A DNA stretch of 64,000 bases from contig NZ_PDUW01000009.1 of the NCBI RefSeq assembly GCF_003545815.1, positions 113,785 to 177,784 of the forward strand, read 5' to 3'. The DNA is from Pusillimonas caeni. GTDB lineage: Bacteria; Pseudomonadota; Gammaproteobacteria; Burkholderiales; Burkholderiaceae_B. Shown here one piece after another: positions 43,527-54,619 of the stretch. Below the pieces are notes generated by a model. That model had not been told where the DNA came from and ran no database searches. It was given only the letters and a program-made list of their open reading frames with translations. A program made the translations under genes and the position numbers. Each line of letters begins with the position of its first letter. Position 1 is the first letter of the stretch.

Positions 43527-46217
43527 ATGCGCACAGACACCGCCCCCGCCATCTCACGCCACGATTATCAGCCTTACCCGTATAAGCTGCCTCAGGTGGC
43601 GCTTCAATTCGATCTCGATGCGGAACGTACCCGTGTGCACGCACGCTTCGAGGTCGAGCGCAACGTTGACGGCGGCTTGCCGCCGCTGCTGCTCAATGGG
43701 CAAGAACTGAGCCTGATATCCGTCGCCATCGACGGCGTCGAGCTCGGGCCCGGCGAATACCGTCTCGACGACGAAACACTGACACTGTTTCCAAAAAGCC
43801 CGCGCTTTACCGTCGACGTGGTCAGCGAATGCCGCCCCGCCGAAAACTCCGCCCTGATGGGTCTTTACGTTTCGGGCGACAGCCTCTTTACCCAATGCGA
43901 GGCCGAAGGGTTTCGCCGCATCACCTGGTATCCCGACCGGCCCGACGTCATGTCGCGCTATACCGTTACACTGCGCGCCGACAAGGCCTCTTACCCCCTT
44001 CTGCTGTCCAACGGCAATCTGGTGGCCGGCAGCCAGCTCGAGGACGGGCGGCACGAAGCCGTCTGGGAAGACCCGCACCCAAAGCCCAGCTATCTCTTTG
44101 CGCTGGTGGCCGGAGACTTCGACTGCCTCGAGCGTCGCATCCGCACCGGCGGCGGGCGCGATGCGCTGCTGCAGATATACAGCGACAAGGGCTCGCGCAA
44201 CAAGACCGAGTGGGCGCTCGACTGCCTTCACAGGTCGGTGCAATGGGATGAACGGCGATTCGGCCTGCAGCTGGACCTGGACCGCTTCATGGTGGTCGCG
44301 GCGCGCGACTTCAACATGGGGGCCATGGAAAACAAAGGCCTGAACATATTCAATTCGTCCTACGTGCTGGCCGACCCCGACACCGCGACCGACGCCAGCT
44401 ACCACGGCATCGAAAGCGTCATCGGCCACGAGTACTTCCACAACTGGACCGGCAACCGGGTCACCTGCCGCGACTGGTTCCAGCTGTCGCTCAAAGAGGG
44501 GCTCACGGTTTTTCGCGACCAGGAGTTTTCGGCCGACATGATGGCTCACGGCCTGTCCGAAGAGGCCGCCCGCAGCGCGCGGGCGGTCAAGCGCATCGAC
44601 GACGTCACGGCTTTGCGCGTCGCGCAGTTCCCCGAGGATGCCGGCCCCATGGCCCATCCGATCCGGCCGGAAAGCTATCAGGAGATCACCAACTTCTACA
44701 CCGCCACCGTCTACGAAAAAGGCGCCGAAGTCATACGCATGCAGCACACGCTGCTGGGCGAAGAAGGCTTCCAGGCCGGAATACGCGAGTACTTCCGACG
44801 CCACGACGGCCAGGCCGTCACCTGCGACGATTTCGTCGACCCCATGGATTCGGTCTACCGTGCGCGCCACCCCGGCAAGTCGCTCGACGTCTTCCGCCGC
44901 TGGTATTCGCAGGCGGGCACCCCGCGCGTGCATGTCACGCTGCAACACGATGCCGAACGCCGCGAATGCCGCATCACGCTGCGCCAGCAGTGCGCGCCGG
45001 TCGGCATCGAGAAACTGCACAATCCACCCCTGGAAAAACCGCCGCTGCACATTCCCTTTGCCCTGGGGCTGCTCGACTCACGGGGAGGCACGCTGACCCT
45101 TCGCCACGAAGGGCGCGACCACGAAACCGTCGTTCTCGACCTGTGCGCCGAATCACAGAGCTGGACCTTTCCCGACATTGCCGAACGGCCGGTGGCCTCG
45201 CTGCTGCGCAATTTCTCGGCGCCGGTCATTGTCGAGTACGAGCGGGACGACGCCGAGCTGGCCTTGCTGGCGCGCCACGACACCGACCCATTCGCCCGCT
45301 GGGAAGCCGGACAGGAGCTGGCCACGCGCCGATTGCTGGCCATGGCGCGGTCCGCACACAATGAGCAAGGCGAAACCATACTGGTGCAAACCTGGCGCGC
45401 CTTGCTTCAGGACGAAAGCCTCAACGATGCCTATCGTGCGCGGGTATTGACCCTGCCCGCCGCCAAAGTCCTGCTCGAAAGAACCGACCCCATGGACCCC
45501 TTGGCCGTGGCACAGGCCCGCGAAGGCCTTCGCGCGCACCTGGGCCGCGCACTGGCCGATGCATGGCTCGACACCTACGAGGCCTGCGCCGCCGCCGAGC
45601 CCGAAGACTATAGCCCCGATGCGGTCGCGTCGGGCCGCCGGGCCCTCAAGAACCTCGCCCTGGCCTATCTGGCGGCGGGCGAGCACCCTCAGGCAGAAAG
45701 CCTGGCGCTGGCGCAGTACGAAGGCGCCCGCAACATGACGGACCGCATGGGTGGCTTGTCGGCCTTGGTGGCGCGGGGCGACACACCCGCTGCGACGCGC
45801 GCCCTGCAGCACTTCTACGAACAGTGGCAGCACGATCCGCTGGTGGTCGACCGCTGGTTCGCCCTGCAGGCCACGGCCTGCTCCACCCGGACCGACACCG
45901 TTCGCGCCCTCATGCTGCATCCGGCCTTCACGCTGCGCAATCCCAATCGGGCCCGGTCATTGATTTTCCAGTTCTGCATGAACAACATGCTGGGCGTGCA
46001 CCGGCCTGAAGGCTACGATTTCTGGGCCGAGCAGGTGCTGGCCCTGGACGCACTCAACCCCGAGATCGCCGCGCGCCTGGCGCGCGCCTTCGACAACTGG
46101 GCCCGTTATATCCCCCCAAACCGCGATGCCGTGCGCGATGCGCTGCAGCGCATACAGCAACACGAGCCGCTCTCGCGCAACGTCGCCGAGATCATCTCCA
46201 AAGCCTTGAACATCTGA
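43527..46217 (+). CDS. pepN: Aminopeptidase N
   Basis: 896 aa, the length of the proteobacterial enzyme. It is a zinc M1 aminopeptidase that removes N-terminal residues in the cytoplasm. The substrate motif GAMEN is at 265-269, and the zinc site HEYFH-x18-E at 301-324 (H301, H305, E324). The C-terminal DUF3458 region (GLSALVARGDTPAATRALQHFYEQW, PNRARSLIFQF) is complete. fbp follows 12 bp later. Confidence 0.98.
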   Translation: MRTDTAPAISRHDYQPYPYKLPQVALQFDLDAERTRVHARFEVERNVDGGLPPLLLNGQELSLISVAIDGVELGPGEYRLDDETLTLFPKSPRFTVDVVSECRPAENSALMGLYVSGDSLFTQCEAEGFRRITWYPDRPDVMSRYTVTLRADKASYPLLLSNGNLVAGSQLEDGRHEAVWEDPHPKPSYLFALVAGDFDCLERRIRTGGGRDALLQIYSDKGSRNKTEWALDCLHRSVQWDERRFGLQLDLDRFMVVAARDFNMGAMENKGLNIFNSSYVLADPDTATDASYHGIESVIGHEYFHNWTGNRVTCRDWFQLSLKEGLTVFRDQEFSADMMAHGLSEEAARSARAVKRIDDVTALRVAQFPEDAGPMAHPIRPESYQEITNFYTATVYEKGAEVIRMQHTLLGEEGFQAGIREYFRRHDGQAVTCDDFVDPMDSVYRARHPGKSLDVFRRWYSQAGTPRVHVTLQHDAERRECRITLRQQCAPVGIEKLHNPPLEKPPLHIPFALGLLDSRGGTLTLRHEGRDHETVVLDLCAESQSWTFPDIAERPVASLLRNFSAPVIVEYERDDAELALLARHDTDPFARWEAGQELATRRLLAMARSAHNEQGETILVQTWRALLQDESLNDAYRARVLTLPAAKVLLERTDPMDPLAVAQAREGLRAHLGRALADAWLDTYEACAAAEPEDYSPDAVASGRRALKNLALAYLAAGEHPQAESLALAQYEGARNMTDRMGGLSALVARGDTPAATRALQHFYEQWQHDPLVVDRWFALQATACSTRTDTVRALMLHPAFTLRNPNRARSLIFQFCMNNMLGVHRPEGYDFWAEQVLALDALNPEIAARLARAFDNWARYIPPNRDAVRDALQRIQQHEPLSRNVAEIISKALNI

Positions 46218-46229
46218 CAGGAGTCCCTC

Positions 46230-47240
46230 TTGAACCGCAAGACGCTTACCCAATATCTGGTTGAACAGCAGCGCACCCACCAGACCGTGCCGGCCGAAGT
46301 CCGGCTGTTGATCGAGACGGTGGCCCGCGCCTGCAAGGCGATCGGACACGCAGTCAGCAAAGGAGCGCTGGGCGGCGTGCTGGGCAGCCTCGACAGCGAG
46401 AACGTGCAGGGTGAAGTACAGAAAAAGCTCGACGTCATGTCGAACGAAATTCTGCTCGAGGCCAACGAATGGGGCGGCCACCTGGCGGCCATGGCTTCCG
46501 AAGAAATGGAAACCCTGCACCGCATTCCCAACCGCTATCCCAAGGGCGAATACCTGTTGCTGTTCGATCCCCTGGACGGCTCCTCGAACATCGATGTCAA
46601 CGTCTCGATCGGCACCATCTTTTCGGTCCTGCATGCACCTTCGGACGCCCCCGGGCGCGACATCGAAGAAAGCGACTTCCTGCAGCCGGGCAGCCAACAG
46701 GTTGCCGCCGGCTATGCCGTGTACGGCCCGCAAAGCATGCTGGTGCTGACCCTGGGCAACGGCGTGGCGGCCTTTACGCTCGACCGCGAAATGGGCACCT
46801 GGCTGCTGACGGAAGAAAACCTGACGATTCCCGAGGACACGGCCGAATTCGCCATCAATATGTCCAACATGCGGCACTGGGAGCCGCCCGTCAAGCGCTA
46901 TATCGACGACTGCCTCGCCGGCTCGACCGGGCCGCTGGGCAAAGACTACAACATGCGCTGGATCGCCTCCATGGTGGCCGACGTGCATCGCATCATGACG
47001 CGCGGCGGCATCTTCATGTACCCGCGCGACGAACGTCCCTCGGGCAAGAAAGGCAAGCTGCGCCTGATGTACGAGGCCAACCCCATGGCCTTCATCGTCG
47101 AGCAGGCCGGCGGTGCCGCGCTGGACGGCGAAACCCGCATCCTGGACGTCAAGCCTCAAGCTCTGCATCAACGCATCGGCGTCGTCCTGGGCTCCAAGAA
47201 CGAAGTCGAGCGCGTGCGGCGCTATCATCAAGAAGACTGA
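46230..47240 (+). CDS. fbp: Fructose-1,6-bisphosphatase, class I
   Basis: 336 aa from a TTG at 46230 with AGGAG 6 nt upstream. It dephosphorylates fructose 1,6-bisphosphate in gluconeogenesis. The metal and substrate site [13 protein letters not shown] is at about residues 112-124, and the [15 protein letters not shown] and [19 protein letters not shown] segments are intact. The N-terminus [17 protein letters not shown] is typical of betaproteobacteria. Confidence 0.97.
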   Translation: MNRKTLTQYLVEQQRTHQTVPAEVRLLIETVARACKAIGHAVSKGALGGVLGSLDSENVQGEVQKKLDVMSNEILLEANEWGGHLAAMASEEMETLHRIPNRYPKGEYLLLFDPLDGSSNIDVNVSIGTIFSVLHAPSDAPGRDIEESDFLQPGSQQVAAGYAVYGPQSMLVLTLGNGVAAFTLDREMGTWLLTEENLTIPEDTAEFAINMSNMRHWEPPVKRYIDDCLAGSTGPLGKDYNMRWIASMVADVHRIMTRGGIFMYPRDERPSGKKGKLRLMYEANPMAFIVEQAGGAALDGETRILDVKPQALHQRIGVVLGSKNEVERVRRYHQED

Positions 47241-47270
47241 ACGCGGCTCCGCCTCTTGTTTACCCGGCCT

Positions 47271-48251
47271 TTAATCGGGCAGCAGGACAGTGGCGCCGAT
47301 GGTCTGACGCGAAGCCAGGGCCTCGTGCGCGCGGCCTACATCGCGCAGGGCGAAGCGCTGGCCGATCTCCATCCGGATGCTGCCTTTGCCCACCAGGCTG
47401 AACAGGTCTTTGGCGGCGGCGGCCAGTTTCTCCTGCGTCGGCGTGTAGTCGCTGATGGTGGGACGTGTGACGTACAAAGACCCTTTCGCCGCCAGGATGC
47501 CCAGGTTCACCCCGTCGACGGGCCCGGAGGCATTGCCGAAGCTGACCATCAAGCCGCGGGGCTGCAGGCAGTCGAGCGATGTCAGCCAGGTGCTCTTGCC
47601 CACGCCGTCATACACCACCGGCACCTTGCGCCCGTCGGTCAGCTCCAAGACTCTTGCCGCCACGTCTTCCCGCGAATAGTCGATGACCTCCCAGGCGCCA
47701 TGGCGCCTGGCCAGCTCGGCCTTCTCGGGTCCGGACACCGTGCCGATCAAACGCACCCCCAGGGCTCGGGCCCACTGGCAGGCGATCAGGCCGACGCCGC
47801 CCGCGGCGGCATGGAACAATATGGTTTCGCCGCCTTGCAGGCGATAGGTCTGGCGAAACAGATACTGCACCGTCAGGCCCTTGAGCATCATGGCCGCGGC
47901 CGACTCGAAATCCACGCCCCGCGGCAGCTTGACCACCTGCCAGGCGGGCATGGTGCGCACCCCGGCATAGGCGCCCAGCGGGCTCTGCGCGTAAGCGACC
48001 CGGTCGCCTGCTTTCACGTGCGTGACGCCCGGGCCCACCGCCACCACTTTGCCGGCCGCCTCGAAGCCCAGCCCGTGCGGCAGCGGATGGCGGTACAGGC
48101 CGGTGCGAAAGTAGATGTCGATGAAGTTGAGCCCGATCGCCTTCTGTTCGATGGTGACCTCGCCCTCTCCGGGTTCGGGCACGTCCTGGACGGACATCTC
48201 CATGACTTCGGGTCCGCCGTGGCGCATAATGCGTATAACTTCGGTCTGCAT
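47271..48251 (-). CDS. qor: NADPH:quinone oxidoreductase, zinc-free MDR family
   Basis: 326 aa. It reduces quinones with NADPH. The medium-chain reductase fold shows the catalytic-domain motif LGFEAAGKVVAVGPGV, the nucleotide-binding HAAAGGVGLIACQWARALG and the quinone reductase segment VYDGVGKSTWLTSLDCLQPRG. The catalytic-zinc ligands of alcohol dehydrogenases are absent. It converges on fbp with 30 bp between stops. Confidence 0.92.
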   Translation of the reverse strand: MQTEVIRIMRHGGPEVMEMSVQDVPEPGEGEVTIEQKAIGLNFIDIYFRTGLYRHPLPHGLGFEAAGKVVAVGPGVTHVKAGDRVAYAQSPLGAYAGVRTMPAWQVVKLPRGVDFESAAAMMLKGLTVQYLFRQTYRLQGGETILFHAAAGGVGLIACQWARALGVRLIGTVSGPEKAELARRHGAWEVIDYSREDVAARVLELTDGRKVPVVYDGVGKSTWLTSLDCLQPRGLMVSFGNASGPVDGVNLGILAAKGSLYVTRPTISDYTPTQEKLAAAAKDLFSLVGKGSIRMEIGQRFALRDVGRAHEALASRQTIGATVLLPD

Positions 48252-48284
48252 TGCAAAACTCCGGATGAAAACAGGGCAAAGGGT

Positions 48285-49802
48285 TCAGCGGCGGGAGACC
48301 AGCGACCCCAGCACGCCGCGAATCAGCTTGTTGGCGGCCTGGCGCATCATGCTCTTGGCCACCGACTGGACGGCCCCTTCGCGCCGCCCGCCTCGGGGCC
48401 CGGTCGACCCGAACAAGAAGTCGTTGACGGCGCCGAGCATGCCGTTGTCCGCCGTCTGAGCCGCGGTTGCAGGCCGGTCCGGGCGCGCCGTCCCGCGGCT
48501 TGCCGCGTTCGCCCCGCCTCCGGACTCGGCGCGCTTCTGCAGCAATTCATAAGCCGATTCGCGGTCTATCGCTTTATCGTATTTGCCGGCCAACAGCGAG
48601 GCCTGGCGCACCGCCTGCCTCTCGGCGTCGGTGGCCGGGCCGATGCGGCTGCCCGGCGCCGCCATCCAGGCGCGCTGTGTCACCCCGGGGCTGCCCTTTT
48701 CGTCGAGCATGGAGATCAGCGCCTCGCCTACGCCGAGCTCGGTGATGGCCGCGGTGATGTCCAGCGCCGGATTGGAACGCATGGTTTCGGCCGCCACCTT
48801 CACGGCCTTCTGGTCGCGCGGCGTGAAGGCGCGCAGGGCATGCTGCACGCGGTTGCCCAACTGGCCCAGCACACTGTCCGGGATGTCGGCCGGGTTCTGT
48901 GTCACGAAATAGACGCCGACTCCCTTGGAGCGCACCAGCCTGACGATCTGCTCGATCTTTTCGAGCAGGGCCCTGGGCGCATCCGAGAAGACCAGATGCG
49001 CTTCGTCGAAGAAGAACACCAGCTTGGGGCGGTCCAGGTCGCCGACCTCGGGCAGGGATTCGTAGATTTCAGCCAGCATCCACAGCAGAAACACGGCATA
49101 CAGGCGAGGCGCCTGCATGAGTTTGTCGGCCGCCAGGATGTTGACCATGCCCTGGCCGCCGGCATCGACCCGCAACATGTCGTGGACGTCGAACATGGGT
49201 TCGCCGAAGAAAAGCTCGGCGCCCTGCGCCTCCAGGCGCAGCAGACTGCGCTGTATGGCCCCGACCGAGGCTGCCGATACATTTCCGTAGCGCGGACGCA
49301 ATTCGGCCGCGCGCTCGGCCACGTGCTGCAGCATGGCGCGCAGGTCCTTCATGTCGAGCAACAGCATGCCCTCGTCGTCGGCCACGCTGAACACGACATT
49401 CAGCACGCCCTCCTGGGTGTCGTTGAGTTCGAGCATGCGGGCCAGCAGCAAGGGACCCATGTCGGACACGGTGGCGCGCACAGGGTGGCCCTGCTCGCCG
49501 AAGACGTCCCAGAACGTGACCGGACATGCGCCCCATCGCGGCTCGGGCAGGCCGAGCTTCTCGAGACGCGCCTGCAGCTTGGGAGTGTTCTGCGCGGCCT
49601 GGGACATGCCGCTGAGGTCTCCCTTGACGTCGGCCATGAAAACCGGCGTGCCCAGCCGCGAGAAGGCCTCGGCCAGCACCTGCAGCGTGACGGTCTTTCC
49701 GGTGCCGGTCGCGCCGGTGATGCAGCCGTGGCGATTGGCCAGCCTGGGCAGCATCACGACGGGCGCCTCGGCGCTTTGTGCAACAAAGATCGGTTCAGCC
49801 AT
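48285..49802 (-). CDS. HerA-like helicase ATPase, DUF853 (YjgR) family
   Basis: 505 aa. Walker A is [16 protein letters not shown] (about residues 30-45) and Walker B is [12 protein letters not shown]. Further family segments are [41 protein letters not shown] and [32 protein letters not shown]. The cellular role is unknown; the fold is that of hexameric DNA-translocating ATPases. A low-complexity Ala/Arg/Gly linker precedes the C-terminal helix. Confidence 0.92.
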   Translation of the reverse strand: MAEPIFVAQSAEAPVVMLPRLANRHGCITGATGTGKTVTLQVLAEAFSRLGTPVFMADVKGDLSGMSQAAQNTPKLQARLEKLGLPEPRWGACPVTFWDVFGEQGHPVRATVSDMGPLLLARMLELNDTQEGVLNVVFSVADDEGMLLLDMKDLRAMLQHVAERAAELRPRYGNVSAASVGAIQRSLLRLEAQGAELFFGEPMFDVHDMLRVDAGGQGMVNILAADKLMQAPRLYAVFLLWMLAEIYESLPEVGDLDRPKLVFFFDEAHLVFSDAPRALLEKIEQIVRLVRSKGVGVYFVTQNPADIPDSVLGQLGNRVQHALRAFTPRDQKAVKVAAETMRSNPALDITAAITELGVGEALISMLDEKGSPGVTQRAWMAAPGSRIGPATDAERQAVRQASLLAGKYDKAIDRESAYELLQKRAESGGGANAASRGTARPDRPATAAQTADNGMLGAVNDFLFGSTGPRGGRREGAVQSVAKSMMRQAANKLIRGVLGSLVSRR

Positions 49803-49914
49803 TTTTCACCTTGTCGATAGCTTGGGACGGCAGCCGTAGTGTAATTCCGGCACCGCGACGATGCACGCGTTAAAATCCCCGTTTATCTTCTGCATTTATA
49901 TTGAGTCATTAACT

Positions 49915-50655
49915 ATGGCCGGTCACAGTAAATGGGCGAACATCCAGCATCGCAAGGGTCGCCAGGATGCAAAACGAGGCAAGCTCTGGACAAAAATCAT
50001 ACGTGAAATCACGGTAGCCGCCCGCGAGGCCGGCCCCGACCCGGAGAGCAACCCGCGCCTGCGCCTGGCATGGGACAAGGCCACTGCGGCCAATATGCCC
50101 AAGGACAACATCCAGCGCGCCATCACGCGCGGCGCCGGCGGCGCCGACGGCGACAACTACGAAGAAATCCGCTACGAAGGCTACGGCATCGGCGGCGCCG
50201 CGGTCATCGTCGACTGCATGACCGACAACCGCATGCGCACCGTGGCCGAAGTACGCCACGCCTTCTCCAAGCATGGCGGCAATCTGGGCCAGGAAGGTTC
50301 GGTGGCGTTCATGTTCAAGCATTGCGGGCAATTCATCTTCGCGCCCGGCACGTCCGAAGAGCAGGTCATGGAGATCGGCCTCGAAGCGGGCGCCGACGAC
50401 GTCCAGACCGACGAGGAAGGTGTCATCGAGGTTACCTGCCCGCCATCCGACTATGCCGCCGTCAAGGCAGCTTTCGAGGCCGCCGGGCTGACGCCCGAAG
50501 TGCAGGCGCTTACCATGAAGGCGCTGAACGAAACCGAGCTTGCCGGCGACGACGCCGAGAAGATGCAGAAAATGCTGGACATGCTCGAGGGCCTGGACGA
50601 CGTGCAAGAGGTATACACCACGGCCGCCTTCGACGAGTCCGCCGAATCCGCCTGA
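49915..50655 (+). CDS. yebC: YebC/PmpR family protein
   Basis: 246 aa from the ATG at 49915, giving the invariant N-terminus [18 protein letters not shown]. Family members act as transcription regulators, and some relieve ribosome stalling at proline tracts. The three-domain layout is complete, with [50 protein letters not shown] and the C-terminal ferredoxin-like lobe. It stands upstream of purD as in many betaproteobacteria. Confidence 0.96.
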   Translation: MAGHSKWANIQHRKGRQDAKRGKLWTKIIREITVAAREAGPDPESNPRLRLAWDKATAANMPKDNIQRAITRGAGGADGDNYEEIRYEGYGIGGAAVIVDCMTDNRMRTVAEVRHAFSKHGGNLGQEGSVAFMFKHCGQFIFAPGTSEEQVMEIGLEAGADDVQTDEEGVIEVTCPPSDYAAVKAAFEAAGLTPEVQALTMKALNETELAGDDAEKMQKMLDMLEGLDDVQEVYTTAAFDESAESA

Positions 50656-50817
50656 GCCGCAGCGGTGCGCGCAAGGCGGGCGGGCACGGCATGACCATGC
50701 TGGAAAACGATATATTCCTCCATAGGTTTTTCGCGTTACGCTTTCCGATAATCCGTTTACAACCGTGCGCTTCGCCCATGGCGCGGCGCACAGCGTCATT
50801 TTGAGCTTCCAACACCC

Positions 50818-52110
50818 ATGAAACTTCTTGTTATAGGCGGCGGTGGCCGCGAACATGCGCTTGCCTGGCGCCTGGCCCAATCGCCGCGTGTCCAGAAAGT
50901 GTTCGTCGCGCCCGGAAACGGCGGCACGGCGCTGTCCGAACGCCTCGAAAACCTCTCTCTCACCGGCGCGGACGAGCTCATCGACTTCGCCCGCAGCGAA
51001 GGCATCGCCTTTACCGTGGTGGGGCCGGAGGCGCCATTGGCCGCGGGCGTGGTCGACGCCTTTCAGGCCGCGGGGCTGAAGATATTCGGGCCCACCAAGG
51101 CCGCCGCCCAGCTCGAAAGCTCCAAGGATTACGCCAAGGCCTTCATGCTGCGGCACAATATCCCCACGGCGGCCTACCGCACTTTCACCGATGCCGACCA
51201 GGCCAGGCAGTATGTCCGTGAACAAGGCGCCCCCATCGTCATCAAGGCCGACGGCCTGGCCGCCGGCAAGGGCGTGGTCGTGGCCGCCACTGTGGAAGAA
51301 GCCATCGGCGCCATCGACGACATGCTGTGCGACGCCAGCCTGGGAGCGGCAGGCGCCCGTGTCGTCATCGAAGAATGCCTGCAGGGCGAAGAGGCCAGCT
51401 TCATCGTCATGTGCGACCGCCGGCAGGTGCTGGTGCTGGCAAGCAGCCAGGACCACAAGCGGCTCCTGGACCGCGACCAGGGGCCCAATACGGGCGGCAT
51501 GGGCGCCTACTCGCCGGCCCCCATCATTACTCCCGCGCTGCACAACCGCATCATGCGCGAAGTCATCCACCCCACCTTGCAGGGCATGGCCAAAGACGGC
51601 CATCCCTACACCGGCTTTCTGTATGCGGGCCTGATGATAGGCGAAGGCCCCGACGCCACCCGCCCCCTGAAGGTGCTGGAGTTCAATTGCCGCATGGGCG
51701 ACCCCGAGACCCAGCCCATTATGATGCGCGCCAAGGGCGACCTGGCCACCGTCTTCGAGCACGCCGTCAACGGCACCCTCGAACAGGCCCAGCTCGATTG
51801 GGACAGGCGCACCGCGCTGGGCGTGGTCATGGCCTCGGCCGGCTATCCGCAGTCGCCTCGCACCGGCGACGCCATCACCTCGATTCCCGCCAATACAGAC
51901 GAATGCACCGTCTTCCATGCCGGCACGGCGCTGGACCCGGACGGCACGCTCAGGACCTCCGGCGGACGCGTGCTGTGCGTCACCGCGCTGGGCGACTCCG
52001 TGAAGCGTGCGCAGGAAACGGCCTATGGCGTCGTGCAGCAGATCCGCTTCGAAGGCAGCCAGTATCGCCGTGACATCGGCTGGCGCGCCCTGCCCAACGC
52101 CGACTCCTGA
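50818..52110 (+). CDS. purD: Phosphoribosylamine-glycine ligase (GAR synthetase)
   Basis: 430 aa. It ligates glycine to phosphoribosylamine with ATP, the second step of purine synthesis. ATP-grasp features are [19 protein letters not shown] at the N-terminus, [50 protein letters not shown] and [13 protein letters not shown], which carries the metal ligands. It is full length. hemF begins 36 bp later. Confidence 0.98.
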   Translation: MKLLVIGGGGREHALAWRLAQSPRVQKVFVAPGNGGTALSERLENLSLTGADELIDFARSEGIAFTVVGPEAPLAAGVVDAFQAAGLKIFGPTKAAAQLESSKDYAKAFMLRHNIPTAAYRTFTDADQARQYVREQGAPIVIKADGLAAGKGVVVAATVEEAIGAIDDMLCDASLGAAGARVVIEECLQGEEASFIVMCDRRQVLVLASSQDHKRLLDRDQGPNTGGMGAYSPAPIITPALHNRIMREVIHPTLQGMAKDGHPYTGFLYAGLMIGEGPDATRPLKVLEFNCRMGDPETQPIMMRAKGDLATVFEHAVNGTLEQAQLDWDRRTALGVVMASAGYPQSPRTGDAITSIPANTDECTVFHAGTALDPDGTLRTSGGRVLCVTALGDSVKRAQETAYGVVQQIRFEGSQYRRDIGWRALPNADS

Positions 52111-52146
52111 CCGACACGATCGCCGAGCGCAAACAAGGAAACGACC

Positions 52147-53055
52147 ATGTCCGTGCCCATCTCTCTAGCCTACGACTACTTCACCAGCCTGCAGGCCCGC
52201 ATCGTGCAGGCTCTCGAAGAAGCGGACGGCGCCTCGTTCCAATCCGACAGCTGGACCCGCGACGAAGGCGGCGGCGGGCTCTCCCGCCTGCTCGAGGGCG
52301 GCGCGCTTTTCGAACGGGCCGGCGTGCTGTTCAGCCATGTGCGCGGACGCGCCTTGCCCCCTTCGGCCAGCGCCCACCGGCCCGACCTGGCCGGACGCCA
52401 CTGGGAGGCCATGGGCGTGTCGATGGTGCTGCACCCGCGCAATCCCTATGTGCCCACCACCCACATGAACGTACGGCTGTTCGTCGCCCGAGCGCCCGAA
52501 GACGGCAGCGGCGACGACGTATTCTGGTTCGGCGGCGGGCTCGACCTGACTCCTTACTATCCCTTCGAAGAGGACGTGCGCCATTTCCATCGCATCTGCC
52601 ACGATGCCGTGGCGCCCTTCGGAGACGACAAATACCCCGCCTACAAAAAGTGGTGCGATCAATACTTCTTCCTGAAGCACCGCAACGAAACCCGGGGCGT
52701 GGGCGGCCTGTTCTTCGACGACCTCAATCAAGAAGGCTTCGACGACTGCTTCGATCTCACCCGCTCGGTCGGCGACTGCTTCCTGCCCGCCTACATGCCC
52801 ATCGTCGAGAAACGGCGCGACACCTCCTACGGCGAACGCGAACGCGACTTCCAGGCTTATCGCCGCGGCCGCTACGTCGAGTTCAATCTGGTCTACGACC
52901 GCGGAACCCTGTTCGGCCTGCAATCGGGAGGTCGCACCGAATCCATTCTGCTGTCCATGCCGCCGCTCGCTTCGTGGCGTTACGACTGGCAGCCCGAGGC
53001 GGGCACGCCCGAGGCCGAGCTGTACGACTATCTGCGCCCCCGCGAATGGCTGTGA
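52147..53055 (+). CDS. hemF: Oxygen-dependent coproporphyrinogen III oxidase
   Basis: 302 aa. It oxidatively decarboxylates coproporphyrinogen III to protoporphyrinogen IX, using O2, in haem synthesis. Family signatures are [55 protein letters not shown] and [18 protein letters not shown]. Its last 10 bases overlap the start of nadD. Confidence 0.98.
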   Translation: MSVPISLAYDYFTSLQARIVQALEEADGASFQSDSWTRDEGGGGLSRLLEGGALFERAGVLFSHVRGRALPPSASAHRPDLAGRHWEAMGVSMVLHPRNPYVPTTHMNVRLFVARAPEDGSGDDVFWFGGGLDLTPYYPFEEDVRHFHRICHDAVAPFGDDKYPAYKKWCDQYFFLKHRNETRGVGGLFFDDLNQEGFDDCFDLTRSVGDCFLPAYMPIVEKRRDTSYGERERDFQAYRRGRYVEFNLVYDRGTLFGLQSGGRTESILLSMPPLASWRYDWQPEAGTPEAELYDYLRPREWL

Positions 53056-53651
53056 GGTCCATCGGCCTGCTGGGGGGCAGTTTCGACCCCGTGCACCTGG
53101 CCCACGTCGCGCTGGCCCAGGCGGCCCTGCGCGAGCTGGCCCTCGACGAAGTCCAGCTGCTGCCCGCCAGCGCCCCCTGGCAGCGCGGCCCCCTGGCGGC
53201 GACCTCGGCCCAGCGGCTGGCCATGCTGGAACTGGCCCTCTCCGGCACGGCCAAGCTAAGCATCAATCCCATCGAGATCGAGCGCGGGGGCAAGACCTAC
53301 ACCGTCGACACCCTGCGCCAGCTTCCCGCGGGCCCCGAATACGTGTGGATACTGGGCGCGGACCAGCTGGCCAACTTCTGCACATGGCACCAGTGGCGCG
53401 AGATCGCCGCCCTGGCCCGCCTCGCGGTGGCCCGGCGTCCCGGCGCCGATGCGGCGCCGCCGCCGGACCTGAAGGCGCTGCTGGACGCCTCGCAGCGGCC
53501 GCTGCTGCAGATACCGTTCCCGCCCATGCCGGTTTCGGCCTCGGAGATCCGCAAGCGGCTGGCGGAGGGCGCATCGGTCGACGGGCTGCTTCACCCGGCC
53601 GTCGCACAATACATCGAACGCCACGGGCTATACCGGTCCGCCGTTTCCTAA
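53046..53651 (+). CDS. nadD: Nicotinate-nucleotide adenylyltransferase
   Basis: 201 aa from the ATG at 53046, inside the hemF end; a longer upstream frame is not coding. It adenylates NaMN in NAD synthesis. The nucleotidyltransferase motif [12 protein letters not shown] is at about 9-20, and the SxxxIR-type motif is [10 protein letters not shown] near 170. [16 protein letters not shown] is typical of NadD. The order nadD-rsfS-rlmH that follows is conserved in many bacteria. Confidence 0.97.
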   Translation: MAVRSIGLLGGSFDPVHLAHVALAQAALRELALDEVQLLPASAPWQRGPLAATSAQRLAMLELALSGTAKLSINPIEIERGGKTYTVDTLRQLPAGPEYVWILGADQLANFCTWHQWREIAALARLAVARRPGADAAPPPDLKALLDASQRPLLQIPFPPMPVSASEIRKRLAEGASVDGLLHPAVAQYIERHGLYRSAVS

Positions 53652-53680
53652 ATCGACGCCCTTCACGTTATAGTCACCCT

Positions 53681-54079
53681 ATGGATATTCAGAAACTGCA
53701 ACGACTGGTCATCGACGCCCTCGAAGACGTCAAGGCTCAGGACATCAAGGTGTTCAACACCAGCCACATCACCAGCCTGTTCGACCGCGTCGTCATTGCC
53801 AGCGGCGCGTCCAATCGCCAGACGCGCGCACTGGCCGAAAGCGTCGCCGACAGCGCCAGGCGCCACAAAGTCACCATCGTGGCCTACGAAGGCCAGGACA
53901 CCGGCGAATGGGTGCTGCTCGACCTGGGCGACATCGTCGTACACTGCATGCAGCCCAGCATCCGCCAGTACTACAACCTCGAAGAAGTCTGGGGAGACAA
54001 GCCGGTCCGGGTCAAGCTGCTGCCCCAGTCCACCCAGCCCGTGTTTTCGGGCTCGTTCGACAGCGGCGACGACGCCTGA
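53681..54079 (+). CDS. rsfS: Ribosomal silencing factor
   Basis: 132 aa. It binds ribosomal protein L14 and keeps the subunits apart when nutrients are short. The RsfS/Iojap domain is complete: LEDVKAQDIKVFNTSHITSLFDRVVIASG, EGQDTGEWVLLDLGDIVVHCM and YYNLEEVWGD. It is 29 bp after nadD and 39 bp before rlmH. Confidence 0.97.
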   Translation: MDIQKLQRLVIDALEDVKAQDIKVFNTSHITSLFDRVVIASGASNRQTRALAESVADSARRHKVTIVAYEGQDTGEWVLLDLGDIVVHCMQPSIRQYYNLEEVWGDKPVRVKLLPQSTQPVFSGSFDSGDDA

Positions 54080-54118
54080 GCGCCCCGCCGGAAGCGCGTC
54101 AATGATCCGCGCCCCAAC

Positions 54119-54589
54119 ATGAAGCTTCTCGTCATCGCCGTCGGAGTACGCATGCCTCGCTGGGTCGAAGAGGCGTGGAAGGATTACGCCAAGCGGCTGC
54201 CTTCCGACTGCGCGCTCGAACTCCGCGAGATCAAGCCCGAGCCCCGCAGCAGCGGAAAAACACCGGCGCAGATGATGGAGGCCGAAGCCAAGCGCATCGA
54301 AGCGGCCATTCCGGCCCAGGCTTTGCGCATCGCGCTTGACGAGCACGGCCGCGACCTGACCACCATGGCTCTTTCCGCCGAGCTGTCCAGCTGGCGAGAA
54401 CAGGGCCGCGACGTGGCCCTGCTGGTCGGCGGTCCCGACGGTCTGGACGGCCAACTCAAAAAAACCTGTCATGCCATGATCCGGCTCTCGTCCCTGACCC
54501 TGCCCCACCCCATGGTGCGTGTCGTCCTGGCCGAACAGATCTACCGGGCGTGGGCTATCATGGTCAACCATCCCTATCACCGCGCCTGA
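54119..54589 (+). CDS. rlmH: 23S rRNA pseudouridine-1915 N3-methyltransferase
   Basis: 156 aa, the standard length. It is a SPOUT-family trefoil-knot enzyme that methylates pseudouridine 1915 of 23S rRNA on assembled 70S ribosomes. Motifs are [27 protein letters not shown], the SAM-binding LLVGGPDGL and the C-terminal [18 protein letters not shown]. Confidence 0.97.
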   Translation: MKLLVIAVGVRMPRWVEEAWKDYAKRLPSDCALELREIKPEPRSSGKTPAQMMEAEAKRIEAAIPAQALRIALDEHGRDLTTMALSAELSSWREQGRDVALLVGGPDGLDGQLKKTCHAMIRLSSLTLPHPMVRVVLAEQIYRAWAIMVNHPYHRA

Positions 54590-54619
54590 TCGCGGCGCCC
54601 CGACGGAGGCCGTTTCCGC

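Noticed and set aside
47256..49820. 854-codon plus-strand frame opposite qor and the HerA-like ATPase
   Set aside because: Antisense shadow; both minus-strand genes show complete conserved motifs.
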